Source of the DNA: Pyricularia pennisetigena
Lineage: Eukaryota; Ascomycota; Sordariomycetes; Magnaporthales; Pyriculariaceae
Direction of reading: 5' to 3'
DNA length: 64,000 nucleotides
Assembly (NCBI RefSeq): GCF_004337985.1
Contig: NC_043742.1
Location: 2,590,176-2,654,175 of the forward strand
The translations under genes were made by a program, and so were the position numbers. Position 1 is the stretch's first letter, and each line of letters opens with the position of its first letter. The notes under the pieces were generated by a model that had not been told where the DNA came from, did not search any database, and saw nothing but the letters and a program-made list of their open reading frames with translations. Positions 47,845-57,907 of this stretch are shown piece after piece.

Positions 47845-49323
47845 TTTGGTGGTTGTCGTCGTCGGTGATCGGATCAGTTTGGCACCGCTGTGAGGGTTGT
47901 TGCATGTGATTCAAACTGGTGGTTGTGGCTTAACCTTTTTTTTTTGGAAAATGAGGGGCCAGCTGCTCGCCCTGTTCCCAACGTCGAATGCGGTGGCGGT
48001 CGACTGCAATCGAAAACTTGAAAAGCTAAAAAATGTTGGAAACAAAGAATCGAAAATAGTCGTTTCAATTGTCGTAACAGTCGTGATGGTCATAAGAAGC
48101 GGTGACTTGGGCGGTTCTTTGGGCTCTGTTTTGTGGCGTCCCGCCAGCCTGCGACTTGTTCGTTCCGTCTGGAAATTGGGGGTTGGATTTGGCACCTCGA
48201 GAAAAGGAGTTTGTTCGTCTCGAATTTCCCAGCCTCCTTGGTCGCGCCGGATGGTGGTGCTGCATGCAACTTCGCACGGCTGCGAGTTGCAAATCTTACC
48301 TTTTTCTTACCTTTCAAAGCCAGAGCCCGGCGTATTGGGCTGTCGGATCTGGCGTTTGTCGTCCGGGTCGCTTGCTGGCCACGGGAGATGTCGACAAGAC
48401 AAACTGACTGTGAATGCGGTCGCCGCTTCCTCGATTTCTGTTGTTGACGTTCCAGCACTGGTTTGCGCATGCCTCTCCTCAGAAAGTGGGGGCGCTAAGC
48501 CGCTTCCAGTCTAGCGTGGCTACTATGGGCAACCGTGCGCTCCACAAACATTTGACTGCACCCTTGGCCACGAGCCATTCGCTGTGATTGCTTCTCGGCT
48601 TCTACCCGCTGCAGGAACACGCAGAATGGACCAGCGAAGCAAAATCAGCAACTCAAATCGCGTCAATCTCGCGGGAGGGAAGCCATGCAAACGCCAAAAA
48701 CATCATCTTACCAGCCCGCTTTCAATTTGAATAGCCGCGGGAGGGTCTTTGCCCATGGAAATTTGGCCCAAGCTCCCCTGCCATGTGTTTGAAGTGACAT
48801 GTGCCCAACCATTGCCCAACCCAACCAAACAACAGCCAGTTATATGGCGCCTTTTGGGAGGCGCATAATTATAGCACAAACTAAAAGGAGAAGATCCACA
48901 CATGCAACTCCCGTCAACAAGAGTCACAAGACAAATGCATAACTTTGTTGAGGCCGTAGAATATTCCAAAGATACTGATTTTTCTTTGCTCGGAATACGC
49001 TTGCTCTGTTTCCAGGGATGTTTTGTCGCAATCTTGGTTATACAGGCAATGGTGTTCCATTATCCTATCAAAATACCGGGCCTAACTATTCGCCTACTAC
49101 GAATCAACGCTCCCACCGCCCATGATAATTACCGTACCTTATGCTGAGACGTATATGAATAACAATTAATGAAATGCTTATGAGCCCCCTGCCAGTTCTG
49201 TGGTATCCTGTCCTGCGTAAAGAAACCGCGATGTCATGCCAACTTCCTAGGAAACCAGCTAGCTGCTCATGGCGGCTCCCATGGCCATGTTCCGTGAAGC
49301 CAGCTCTGCCAACTGCCAGCATC
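47845..49323. other. intergenic, promoter of NUDE and 3' side of the next gene
   Basis: About 1.5 kb. A 205-codon plus-strand frame (47897-48514) overlaps the NUDE promoter. It has no start context, domain or signal peptide and is judged accidental. Confidence 0.5.
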
Positions 49324-50368
49324 CTATTTGCTCCCCGAAGACAATAGTGCGCGATCTGGCACCGCCAGGTCCGTGGCCTCCCGATGCTCCATGATCTTCG
49401 CAACGGTTGGGATCCATACATTGCGCATGGCTTCCAATGTATCCTCAGGGTTCTGGTCCGACTTGGCTGCCGCATCAACTTTCTCCACCAGCGCACAAAT
49501 CGCCAGGGACATTTTGTCTCCAGTCTTGGCCGAGCATTCGTCATAAATAAGTCCGTTTTGCCGTGCAAATTCTTTTGCTGAAGCTCGTGGTCCTTGATCT
49601 GTACCCATTGGTTGATTGTAGGCTTCTTGGGGGGCTGCTTGAGTCTCGGGGGGCACATCTGTCGGTGGCTGTTGCACAAAAATTTGGTCGCTCGAATACC
49701 CCCCAAGCGAGTATGTCGGTTGAAGATCAGATTTCAACCCGAGCAGCATTGCGGGGAAAGGGAGAGGCGAACCCCCAGGAGACTTCAGTTTAAAAGACTG
49801 AGTAAGCCGCCTGTATAGGTCTTTGGCCTCTTCGACAGAGGCCGCGTCATCGACTGAAAAGGCAAGAATCAAGGCCATTCGCGCGGAGTCGACCGCGAAA
49901 CCGCTCTTGAGCAAGTGAGGCAGTGGCAGCTTGGCCAACCCGATGGAATAAACATTCCCGTCGCAAAGATATTGCGGGGGGCCACGACCAAACAATGCAA
50001 CCGAAGAGTCGCAATCCATATGGCCGTATCGAGACTGTTTCAAATAGTGAGTGAATGGCCCATCTCGAGGTACAAAGGCGAACAGCGCTGCCTACCCGAT
50101 TAACAAACGACCGTACGCCAACCCCTGGAGCGGCCAGGATTGGGACAAACACGTTGGTAAGAATTTCTTCGCTGGCTCGCCCTAACCCGTCAATCCGACG
50201 CTTCTCCTCCTTCGGATGAGGCACCCCAGGCGGAAGGTAACCAGCCTTGAAAATGGATTCATGGAAGGCGCGTGTGTCGCGTTCAGCGTCTGGTGGTATG
50301 GGAACGTTCTTTTTGGCGTCATCTTCATTCGCGCTGAAGCGGAAGAGCCGCTTGAACCTGGTAAGCAT
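49324..50368 (-). CDS. Ras/Rho-like GTPase-fold protein with a degenerate P-loop
   Basis: The model has two exons (50368-50096 and 50034-49324), one 61-bp intron (GTAGGC..ACAG) and 327 aa. A 70-residue charged N-terminal extension precedes ILAAPGVGVRSFVNR (77-91), which aligns with the P-loop of small GTPases. The invariant Lys is Val85 and the Mg-binding Ser/Thr is Arg86. Later segments fit the fold: LILAFSVDDAASVEEAKDLY (strand 4 and helix), MLLGLKSDL at the N/T-K-x-D site as in Rho proteins, and IYDECSAKTGDKM for the SAK motif. The DxxG switch II motif is not recognisable. The sequence therefore suggests a pseudo-GTPase or one with very altered nucleotide binding. No CAAX prenylation motif ends the protein (SSGSK). 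Confidence 0.75.
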
Positions 50369-52499
50369 CTTGTCGACAGCGCGATTCCATCGTCCAGGAA
50401 GCCGATTAGTGGTTGTTTAGGTTGAAAAACAAAAGAAAACAGGCTGAGACTGTCTTAGATTTTCGCAAGAGCAAAAAAAAAAAAAAAAAAAATCCAAAAA
50501 ATCCGGCACAATGTGTGACTGCAGAGCGCAGGAATCCAGCCACTCTTCACCGTGAGTTGCGCTACGATAAATGGTAGAGTTAAACCTCGATGCTAATATG
50601 CACGCGTAAAGGCTACAAGGTAAATGGGGCGGCCTTGCCATGCGCGCCGACGGGGTTTTCGGCGGGGATCTCCCGCAGGATCATGATTTGGGATGTGCCT
50701 GGGTGTAGCATCGTACCGTAGCAGCGAGGCGCTAACTCTAGTGCGTTGACGTCACGTGCGTTCCTTGCTGAGCTGATCTTCGGTGGTGCGGTCCGAGGTG
50801 AGGACGACAGCGCCCCCCTTCTCCTCATAGGGCTCGCGGCATCTGTGTCGCCTAACCGAATTAAACTTTGTGCCACCGTAGCATGTGTGAACCCGGGCGA
50901 AAATCAAAGTGTCAATACAAAACCAAAATCCCAAACTTTAACTACAATTTCTTGTCACATAATGACTCCATCGCTACGGCCCAATGCAAAAAAAGGTCAT
51001 CAACACCAAGAACCCAAACCTTTTGTGCGCATTCAGATTGAATTCCCTTGCGCATCATTTCATAAACCACCTCTACCTTGCCGCATGTAACACATACAGG
51101 GAGCTAAGCTTTATTTTTATGTCGAACGATTTACATGAACGGTCCGGGGGCCCTGCGGTTTGTCCTTTAGGAAGTTTTGGGTATTTTAACGGATCTGCCA
51201 ATCCAACTGGTGGCTTTGTTGCTATTTGCCCTGTACGTTGAGGTTTGCGATAGTCCGGGTAGATTCTCACCAACCGACTGTCTCTTTGATGGGTTCGCTG
51301 TGATCGGATCGTTATTTTCTGGGTCGAGGCCACCCACGTCGTAATCGTCATCAGCAAAGTCGTCGTCGCTCATTCCTAGAGCTGGCCCGGGGTTTATGCA
51401 CATGCCACTGGGCTGTGGGCAAGTTTTTGGCAGACTTCATTTGACCCTGAACCTGGATTGGGTCCTGACAGTGGAAGTCTTGTATTAGCACTAACGCTTG
51501 CCATCATGGCCATACTCTCCCGTCGGTGTTCTTCTGATACCCGGGACGCTCATGTTTGCGGCTGAAGCGACCGCGGTCGAAATGTCCCAATTTGGAGGCA
51601 ATACAGGACAGGAACTCAACTACTTGGTGCCAAATGACAAGGCTGGTGAGGCTGGTCGAGAAATGCACGTTGGAGGCTTGTCTGTACTGTTTGTAAGGAA
51701 GGGGCAAAATTCAATGACCATCGATCCGGGACTGGAATAATGGAGATTTGAATGCTGCGGTGTAGTTTGGGGATATGGGCTATTCCGCTAAATTGTTACT
51801 GATGTTGAACTGATGAAGCATCAATCCCTAGCGGAAACTCGACAGTCTTGTTGTAAGCCACCCTACAACAAACATCCAGAACACAATCAATGTGAGTCTA
51901 TTTTTTCAACCATTCACCAAGTGGTTCACTGCGATTCTATCACCGCGGCAATGTTGAGGCGGCTCAAGAACGTCAGTGTTCTACACAGCCATTTAAGGCG
52001 CTGACTTACAGGGGGGCCCTGGGCAAGTCCGCGAAACTCTTTGGTGCAGGATAGCACGCCGAAATCAGGTACGGAACTCTGGCCAGGGTCTGGTCCGTCT
52101 CGAAATTCGTCGCGCTTGTCGCTGAGCGAAGAGTTAGCGCGGAAGTTCCAGAACACTCTCAGGGATTTCTATGAAGGTTGCAGAATTCCGACTGCTGACA
52201 GCGACTTGCATTTTTGTAATCTTGATGTTCTTTATCTCGGCCAACAAAACATTACAATATTAACATTCTGAGCATGCTACAATTGATTGTCAACGCCTCT
52301 GAACCAAAACACCAAATAATAACTCGCGAACGAAATGAGTAACTTCAGAACTGCTATATTTTTCTCGTCTCATCCCTGACACAAAACTTCAGCAGCGAAT
52401 TTCTATTTTTTTAAGCAAAATCTCTGGTCATGCTTGGACAAGGACTCGGCCGGCTGGTTGGCTGACGGGCTGCTTAATGCGCTCCCGATTCCCTAGGTC
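50369..52499. other. intergenic, no gene recognised
   Basis: About 2.1 kb. Poly(A) is present at about 50472-50491. Short frames near 51167-51403 (-), 51498-51740 (+), 51926-52156 (-) and 52041-52271 (+) have protein-like texture but no consistent exon chain or known motif. They may be remnants of a decayed gene. Confidence 0.45.
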
Positions 52500-52839
52500 C
52501 TAGGTCCCGGCAGCTACACCCGTCTTGATTTCAGACTCCTCTTTAGTTATTGCGGCACCTATGCTGGACACTGCAGTTTTCGCTCCGTTCTTTGCGCTGT
52601 CAAGTCCATTGAGAGTGGCATCCTTGAGTGCGGTCACCTTGCCGGAGACAGAGATTCCGCTCACTGCGCTGTTGACCCATTGGCGACGGCATCTTTCGCT
52701 CCGGTCACATTGATAGATACCCCGGCGATGATGTCTTCAAACAACCCGTGCCGAACCTCGGTTGGTGAATCTCCTGGGGAAGAGCACTGAGAGTCTGAAG
52801 AAGCAACGCTGCTGATGTGAAGGCAGTTGTGAAACGCAT
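52500..52839 (-). pseudogene. decayed small secreted protein gene
   Basis: A minus-strand ATG at 52837-52839 gives MRFTTAFTSAALLLQTLSALP, a textbook signal peptide with likely cleavage after the Ala-Leu region. The following coding texture changes frame twice. One segment reads LFEDIIAGVSINVTGAKDAV; the next reads AVSGISVSGKVTALKDATL and GLDSAKNGAKTAVSSIGAAI, ending TGVAAGT at a TAG (52500-52502). The two later segments share an approximate SV.GA.DAV.NG / TALKDATLNGL.SAKNGAKTAV pattern, so the mature part looks like short Ala/Val-rich repeats. No GT-AG intron repairs the frames that I can see. An inactivated secreted, effector-like or surface protein is the simplest reading. I do not recognise the family. 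Confidence 0.55.
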
Positions 52840-54756
52840 CTTCAATAACCGGATGATGAGATCCTGTGGATGGATGATCAGAATAAGCGGGCTGTGATAA
52901 AGAGAGATGATAGATTGTTATTCCTACTGATGTGGCAAGTGAGAAGGGAGTCAGCAGGTCAGCATTTGGCTCCTTAGTAGGTTGGCACCTACCTTTGCTC
53001 TTTTCTGCATTAAACTTATGGAGCGCGCCTGATAACAGAGACTATACTGTCTTTACGTATTAGCGTGAACTCATGGCCAAGATCCTGTGGCACTAGCTTT
53101 CCCAGCAGCTCACGGTACCTGCAGAAGATCGTCAGGCTAGTAGATAAAAGAACATCTTGGCAGATAGCCAAGTCTTTTTTGCTGTTGTTTATTCCGCAAT
53201 CATGAGTAACAAATAATGTTTACGTGCAGCCTCTGTTTCTTGTGTTGGTCAGATGGAAACATCTTTTTTAAACCCGATGTCCGATAAAGCTTATAACGTG
53301 AGAAAACCTGCGCTGCCATTTCAGGTTTAGGATCACAGCCAGTCTGGTGGAGGCATAAAACTTCCAAGTCCAACGTTTTGTCCCAAGACATAACGCTAGA
53401 ATCCTAGCTCGAATAGGCGTTGCCTTCTACAGAATACGACACCTACAAAACAACCGTGAGACTTCAGGGACCTTTCGATGACGTTTGTTGGCCGACAAGT
53501 TCAGCCAGGGCTAATTTGTCCAAGCACAAGTCTAGAGCCGCGACACTAGCTGATCGGCCACTTGGGAATATCTCAATTTAAAGCACAGCACATCGTGTGC
53601 GTTGGGCCGATGCCTTTCTCAAAACACTCTTTTTAGTGCCCGGCTTGTACTATCTACCGGGTGGGATAGTCATTGCTAACAACCTTGGCGAAAACGCTTG
53701 AAAAGGGTTTAGTTCCCATTTTTGCGGTGATTTCGAGGCGATATGTGAAAGTGGAAGTCATCAATGTTGGTATCATGGATTACTGTGTCTAGATGAAGCG
53801 ATTGGCATAACTTGTTTACCACATTCGTGCACCAAATAGTCGTCGCTGTGGCCCGGTGGCACCATGAACTCGAAAGGCTGAACAAAGCAGTGCAAAACAA
53901 AGTTCGGGGAATGCTTCCGGAACAGTCAACCATGGTTCCATCTGCAAAAAAAGGGTTTGACCACGTCTCCCTCTGACAGGTTTCCTTCGGCCGGAGAAGG
54001 TCTGAATAATGCCATGTAAAGACGCCGTATCTGCTGAGCGCCGGGTCGAGACCCTTCTGTTCCTTGGACCGCCTCGTCTGCGCAGCTCAGCCCCGACCCA
54101 TTCGTCTGGGCCAGACGCCTCAGCTCCCTTGGATCACCAACACAAATGCCACATTTTCCAGCAACCGAAAGGCAAAAGGTAAATAACCAAAGACGCGAAC
54201 CGTGAGCCTCCAATAGAAAGGAATTCGTATTTCCCGGGATTTGCATCATTGAGGAATGACGCCCGAAGACGGGGGCCACGGCTAGCCTAAAGTTGAACAT
54301 TCCACCCCATGGACGCCACAACAATATACGGTTAAACAAACCCAACCGGCCCGCCGCTAGTTCCGAGTCTGCTCTGTAATACTTGGTGTCTTGGCAGCTC
54401 TCCAGCCCGAGCTTTTGCAAGTCCTTTCTAGGGGGAGAAAAAGTAGTAACGGGGTTGTGCAACATGGACGTCAGCTGGAATGATGGTGGAACGCAACCCG
54501 CCTCTTTGCGATATGTAAAAGCGCGTCTATCGCCCATCCCTTTCAGGGGTCCCAGAGATGCGCGACGTGACGGCTTGTTCAAAAGCCAAACTCCAGGGGC
54601 TTCCAAACCAGGTATAAACGTCCTGTTTGGCCCTCTGTAACCATCACCGCTCCTTGTTCCTGGCACACTCTTGGTTATCAGCTCGAAAGAACACGCAAAA
54701 AAAAAAAAAAAAAGAACAAGGCCATCAGCCAGTGAAAGCCAGCCCCAAAAGACAAG
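52840..54756. other. intergenic, no gene recognised
   Basis: About 1.9 kb. Part of it is spanned by a very long antisense open frame (53926-55758, -) that is judged a composition artefact. An A16 run lies at about 54698-54713, just before the secreted protein gene. Confidence 0.5.
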
Positions 54757-55401
54757 ATGAAGCTTCTCCCGACGGCGCTCATCCTCCTCGTGCCCGCACT
54801 CGCCCATGTCCTCCACCCAGTCAACACCAGGGCTTCCAGCCCAGACCGCCCCTGCGGCTTCAAGATCGCCCCCTGCCCGGCGGGCAGCACCTGCTCTGCG
54901 TCGGACCCAGCCTGCCCGGCCACGCGCGGGGCGAACTGCCCGGCCACGCGCGGGGCGAACTGCCCGGGCCGGTGCGCGCCGGCGACGACGGTGACGCGGC
55001 CGCGCCCATCGCACCCGACACGGCCGACCGTCTCCGAGCCCACCGCACGCAGCGACGACGAGCCGAAGCCGTCGGTGCACACCAGGACGCCACGGCCGAC
55101 GCGCAGCACGCCGCCCCTGCCGACCCCGACCCCGACCCCGACGAGGACCCGCAGCTACGACGACTGCGGCGGGTTCCGGCCCACGCCCAAGAGCTGCGCG
55201 CGCGGCCAGATCTGCATCGACGACCCCTACGCCGGCGGCTGCGGCATGGCCTGCGACATGCCCGGCATATGCGTGGAGCCGACCTTTTGCGGCGGCATCG
55301 CCGGCGTCCAGTGCGCCGATGGCAAGATGTGCGTCGACGACACTAGGGACGATTGCGATCCTGCGAACGGAGGCAGCGACTGTGGTGGCATTTGTGTTTG
55401 A
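54757..55401 (+). CDS. secreted cysteine-rich protein with Pro/Thr linker
   Basis: A single exon encodes 214 aa. Residues 1-16 (MKLLPTALILLVPALA) form a signal peptide. A Cys-rich N-terminal part (33-74) contains CPATRGAN repeated twice, encoded by an exact 24-bp tandem duplication (54913-54960). Residues ~75-135 are Pro/Thr/Arg-rich, including (PT)n from a CCGACC-type repeat, and are probably O-glycosylated. Two C-terminal modules share the plan CGG..C..GQ/KICI/VDD..C.....GICV (about 140-172 and 179-214) and are likely disulfide-bonded. There is no GPI or transmembrane signal. Similar small Cys-rich secreted proteins are common in plant- and insect-associated fungi. The function is unknown; wall, adhesion or effector roles are guesses. 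Confidence 0.85.
   Translation: MKLLPTALILLVPALAHVLHPVNTRASSPDRPCGFKIAPCPAGSTCSASDPACPATRGANCPATRGANCPGRCAPATTVTRPRPSHPTRPTVSEPTARSDDEPKPSVHTRTPRPTRSTPPLPTPTPTPTRTRSYDDCGGFRPTPKSCARGQICIDDPYAGGCGMACDMPGICVEPTFCGGIAGVQCADGKMCVDDTRDDCDPANGGSDCGGICV
54913..54960 (+). repeat. 24-bp in-frame tandem duplication
   Basis: Two identical 24-bp units beginning TGCCCGGCCACGCGCGGGGC inside the secreted protein gene, each coding CPATRGAN. The exact match implies a recent duplication or ongoing homogenisation. Confidence 0.95.
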
Positions 55402-55804
55402 GATGAGGAAGCGGGGCTGCAGCAACAAAGAAAAGACGAGGGACTGACTGCGAGCTGTATTTGTCAGTGCACAAGATGGTGAAGGAATAGTTGGTTTGTT
55501 TTTGTACATACAAGATTTGCTGGCGGAAATCAGTGCACGCACGACATTCGTTTTGAAACAATAACACTGGAAAGTGAGAAACACCACAAGTATCGCTACA
55601 TTGTCTGTGCTATATATCATCAACATGTACCATGCAAAATACGAAGGGGAATCATATGTCACTAAGCCAATCCGCCATCTCATCACTCGCTCTACTTTGC
55701 CTAATAAGTGCTCTAGCGCCTCATAAGCTGCTAAACTACTGGACGCCAGGCAAAACAAACGAACGCAAAAAAAAAAAAAAAAAAAAAAGAAAGAAACAAA
55801 ATCA
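55402..55804. other. intergenic between convergent genes, poly(A)
   Basis: About 400 bp between the secreted protein gene (+) and the permease (-). A22 lies at 55767-55788, close to the permease stop. It must hold both 3' ends. Confidence 0.6.
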
Positions 55805-57907
55805 TTACTCCCTCCTGTCGGTAATCAAGTCCATCTCGTGCGGCTTGACCATCTTGGTTCTGTTCTTGATCTTCCAAAAGATGATGTTGATGATGTAGAT
55901 GGGGACGCCAATGTAGCTCGTGATGAACTTGTCGACCTGGAACGTCGGGATGAAGGCGGCGAAGCCGTTGAAGATGATGATGAGCACCGTGACGAAGAGC
56001 GCAATGTACGCGCCCCAGGGCAGCAGCGGGTTGCGGTAGGGCAGAACGCTGCGCGGGATGCCCTGCGCCTTCATACCCCTGACCATGGCAATGTAGCTGA
56101 CGAGGACGGCGACCCAGTTGAGGGCGCCAAACACCGTCACCATCGACACAAAGTAGCCAAACACCTTGGCCGCGTCCGTCGTCACGTTCATGTAGCCGAG
56201 CACGATGAAGAGCGACGACAGGACCACGGCCGGGATGGGCACCCCGCGCGCGTTGGTCTTTCCAAACATGCGGAAGGCCTGCCCGTCCTTGGCGAGGGCC
56301 CAGCAGGACCGAGCGGCGAGGTAGATGTCCGAGTTGGCGGCCGAGAGCGTGAAGACGAGGAGGAGACCGTTGACGGCCTGGTCGAGCTTGTCGATGCCCG
56401 AGAGCTTGGCGGCGACGACGAATGGGGAAGCCTCTGTGGGGGAGTGGCGTAAGTTACAATGTCAGCTTTCGAGGACAGGACTGGAAACAGGGCGGTAGGT
56501 ATGACGAATGCCATTTGAGTACAAGATCTTCCTGGGAAACTCACCTCCGCTGACTCCCTTCTTGGTGGCATCGAGAAGGTCCTTGTTGTTGCTGGGCACG
56601 GCCATGCCAAGCACAATGACACCTCCGAGGTAGAAGAAGATGATACGCATCAGGGTCTGGCGGACGGCCTTGGGGACGTTCTTCCGGGGGTTGGGCGTCT
56701 CTCCAAACGCGACACCGACCAGCTCGGTGCCGAGGTAGGCAAAGGTAGCCTGAACCATGGAGGCCCAGACGCCGAGGAAGCGCCCGGTGGCACCCGGGAT
56801 GTCGTTGTACTGCACAAACGGGCCAGGGTTTTGCCAGTAGTAGAAGCCAGACCTGAAGCCGTTGGGACCGCCGCCGAGGGCAATGATCAAGCAGAGGAAG
56901 ATGAGCATGACGATGACGAGCGCCTTGATCAGAGACATCCAGAACTCTGCCTCACCAAAGAACTTGACATGAATAAGCTATTAGGGCATTGATGTGGGCA
57001 ATTAGCTTGTTGTGTGCTCCTTGCTGAGCCGTGGAGCGAAACCAGGGCAAGAGGAAACTAGAACCGTTTGCTTACGTTCAACGCGATGATCAGCACGCCA
57101 AAAACAGTAATCCAAACTCCCACGTTGATGTGAGGAGCCCAATATCTGAGCAGGATACCCGTGGCCGTGAGGTTGTTTGGCAGGACGATGACGTATTTGA
57201 GAAAGTAGTTCCATCCAGTGGCATAGCCCATGGCCGGGTCGACGAAGCGGGTTGCATAGCCGGAGAATGACTTCTTATGGGGCAGCCATGTGCCCATCTC
57301 GCCGAGCGCCACCATGACCACGTACACAACCCAGCCCATCAACATATAGGCGATCAACAGGGAGCCGGGACCGCCGTTCTTGAGGGCAGATGCAGAGCCG
57401 AGAATGAGACCTTGGAGGACGTTAGGAGAGAAAGAAAGAATATAAACCAGCAGGGGAAAGTGATACGACGTACCTGTTCCGATGGCACCAGCAATAGCCA
57501 TCTATGGATGCGCAGCTGTGTTAGTGATCAAACTATAGGTAAACTCGAGAGATGCTGCCAATGGCCGCTAGTTGTGCGTTCAATAGGAATGGCGCGGCTT
57601 GGGAAGGTGTTTTAAACCAGCACCTATTACTGAAGAAAACTGACCATATCTGGAGAAAAGAAAGAAAGAAAAGAAAAAGAACATTAGCACCAACTTCTTG
57701 CCTCTAAAGGCGTATTTCACCTTAAGCGAAAGTGCTGGGCTTAGACTTACTCAACTGCCGCGGCTTCATTCCACGATGAAGATCATCGTGTGCGGCGTCG
57801 ACCACGGGAGGCTCGCCGCCGCGACCAACCGGCTCGATCGGAGAGTCCGCCTCGGCCGGGGAGTGTGGATGCTTCTCATCGCCGGTGGAGTAAAAGGGGT
57901 TCTTCAT
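55805..57907 (-). CDS. amino-acid permease (APC superfamily, YAT family)
   Basis: The model has six exons (57907-57751, 57649-57645, 57501-57474, 57410-57076, 56977-56545, 56433-55805) and gives 528 aa. A hydrophilic N-terminus ends in LHRGMKPRQLNM, followed by MAIAGAIGTGLILGSASAL, the first transmembrane helix motif of YAT permeases. Later hallmarks are GEMGTWLPHKKSFSGYATRF, VKFFGEAEFWMSLIK, ATFAYLGTELVGVAFGE and TLSAANSDIYLAARS. The C-terminus KPHEMDLIT is also typical. Twelve transmembrane helices are expected in the plasma membrane, importing amino acids with protons. Exon 2 is only 5 nt (ATATG), bounded by good introns; without it the frame breaks between residues 52 and 55. The substrate is not predictable. 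Confidence 0.9.

Noticed and set aside
47897..48514. A 205-codon plus-strand frame beside NUDE
   Set aside because: It lies in the promoter region with no domain, signal peptide or conserved texture.
53926..55758. A 610-codon minus-strand open frame opposite the secreted protein gene
   Set aside because: It is rich in Arg/Ala/Gly runs, as expected when a GC-rich gene is read antisense. The plus strand has a signal peptide and Cys modules. No domain appears in the long frame.
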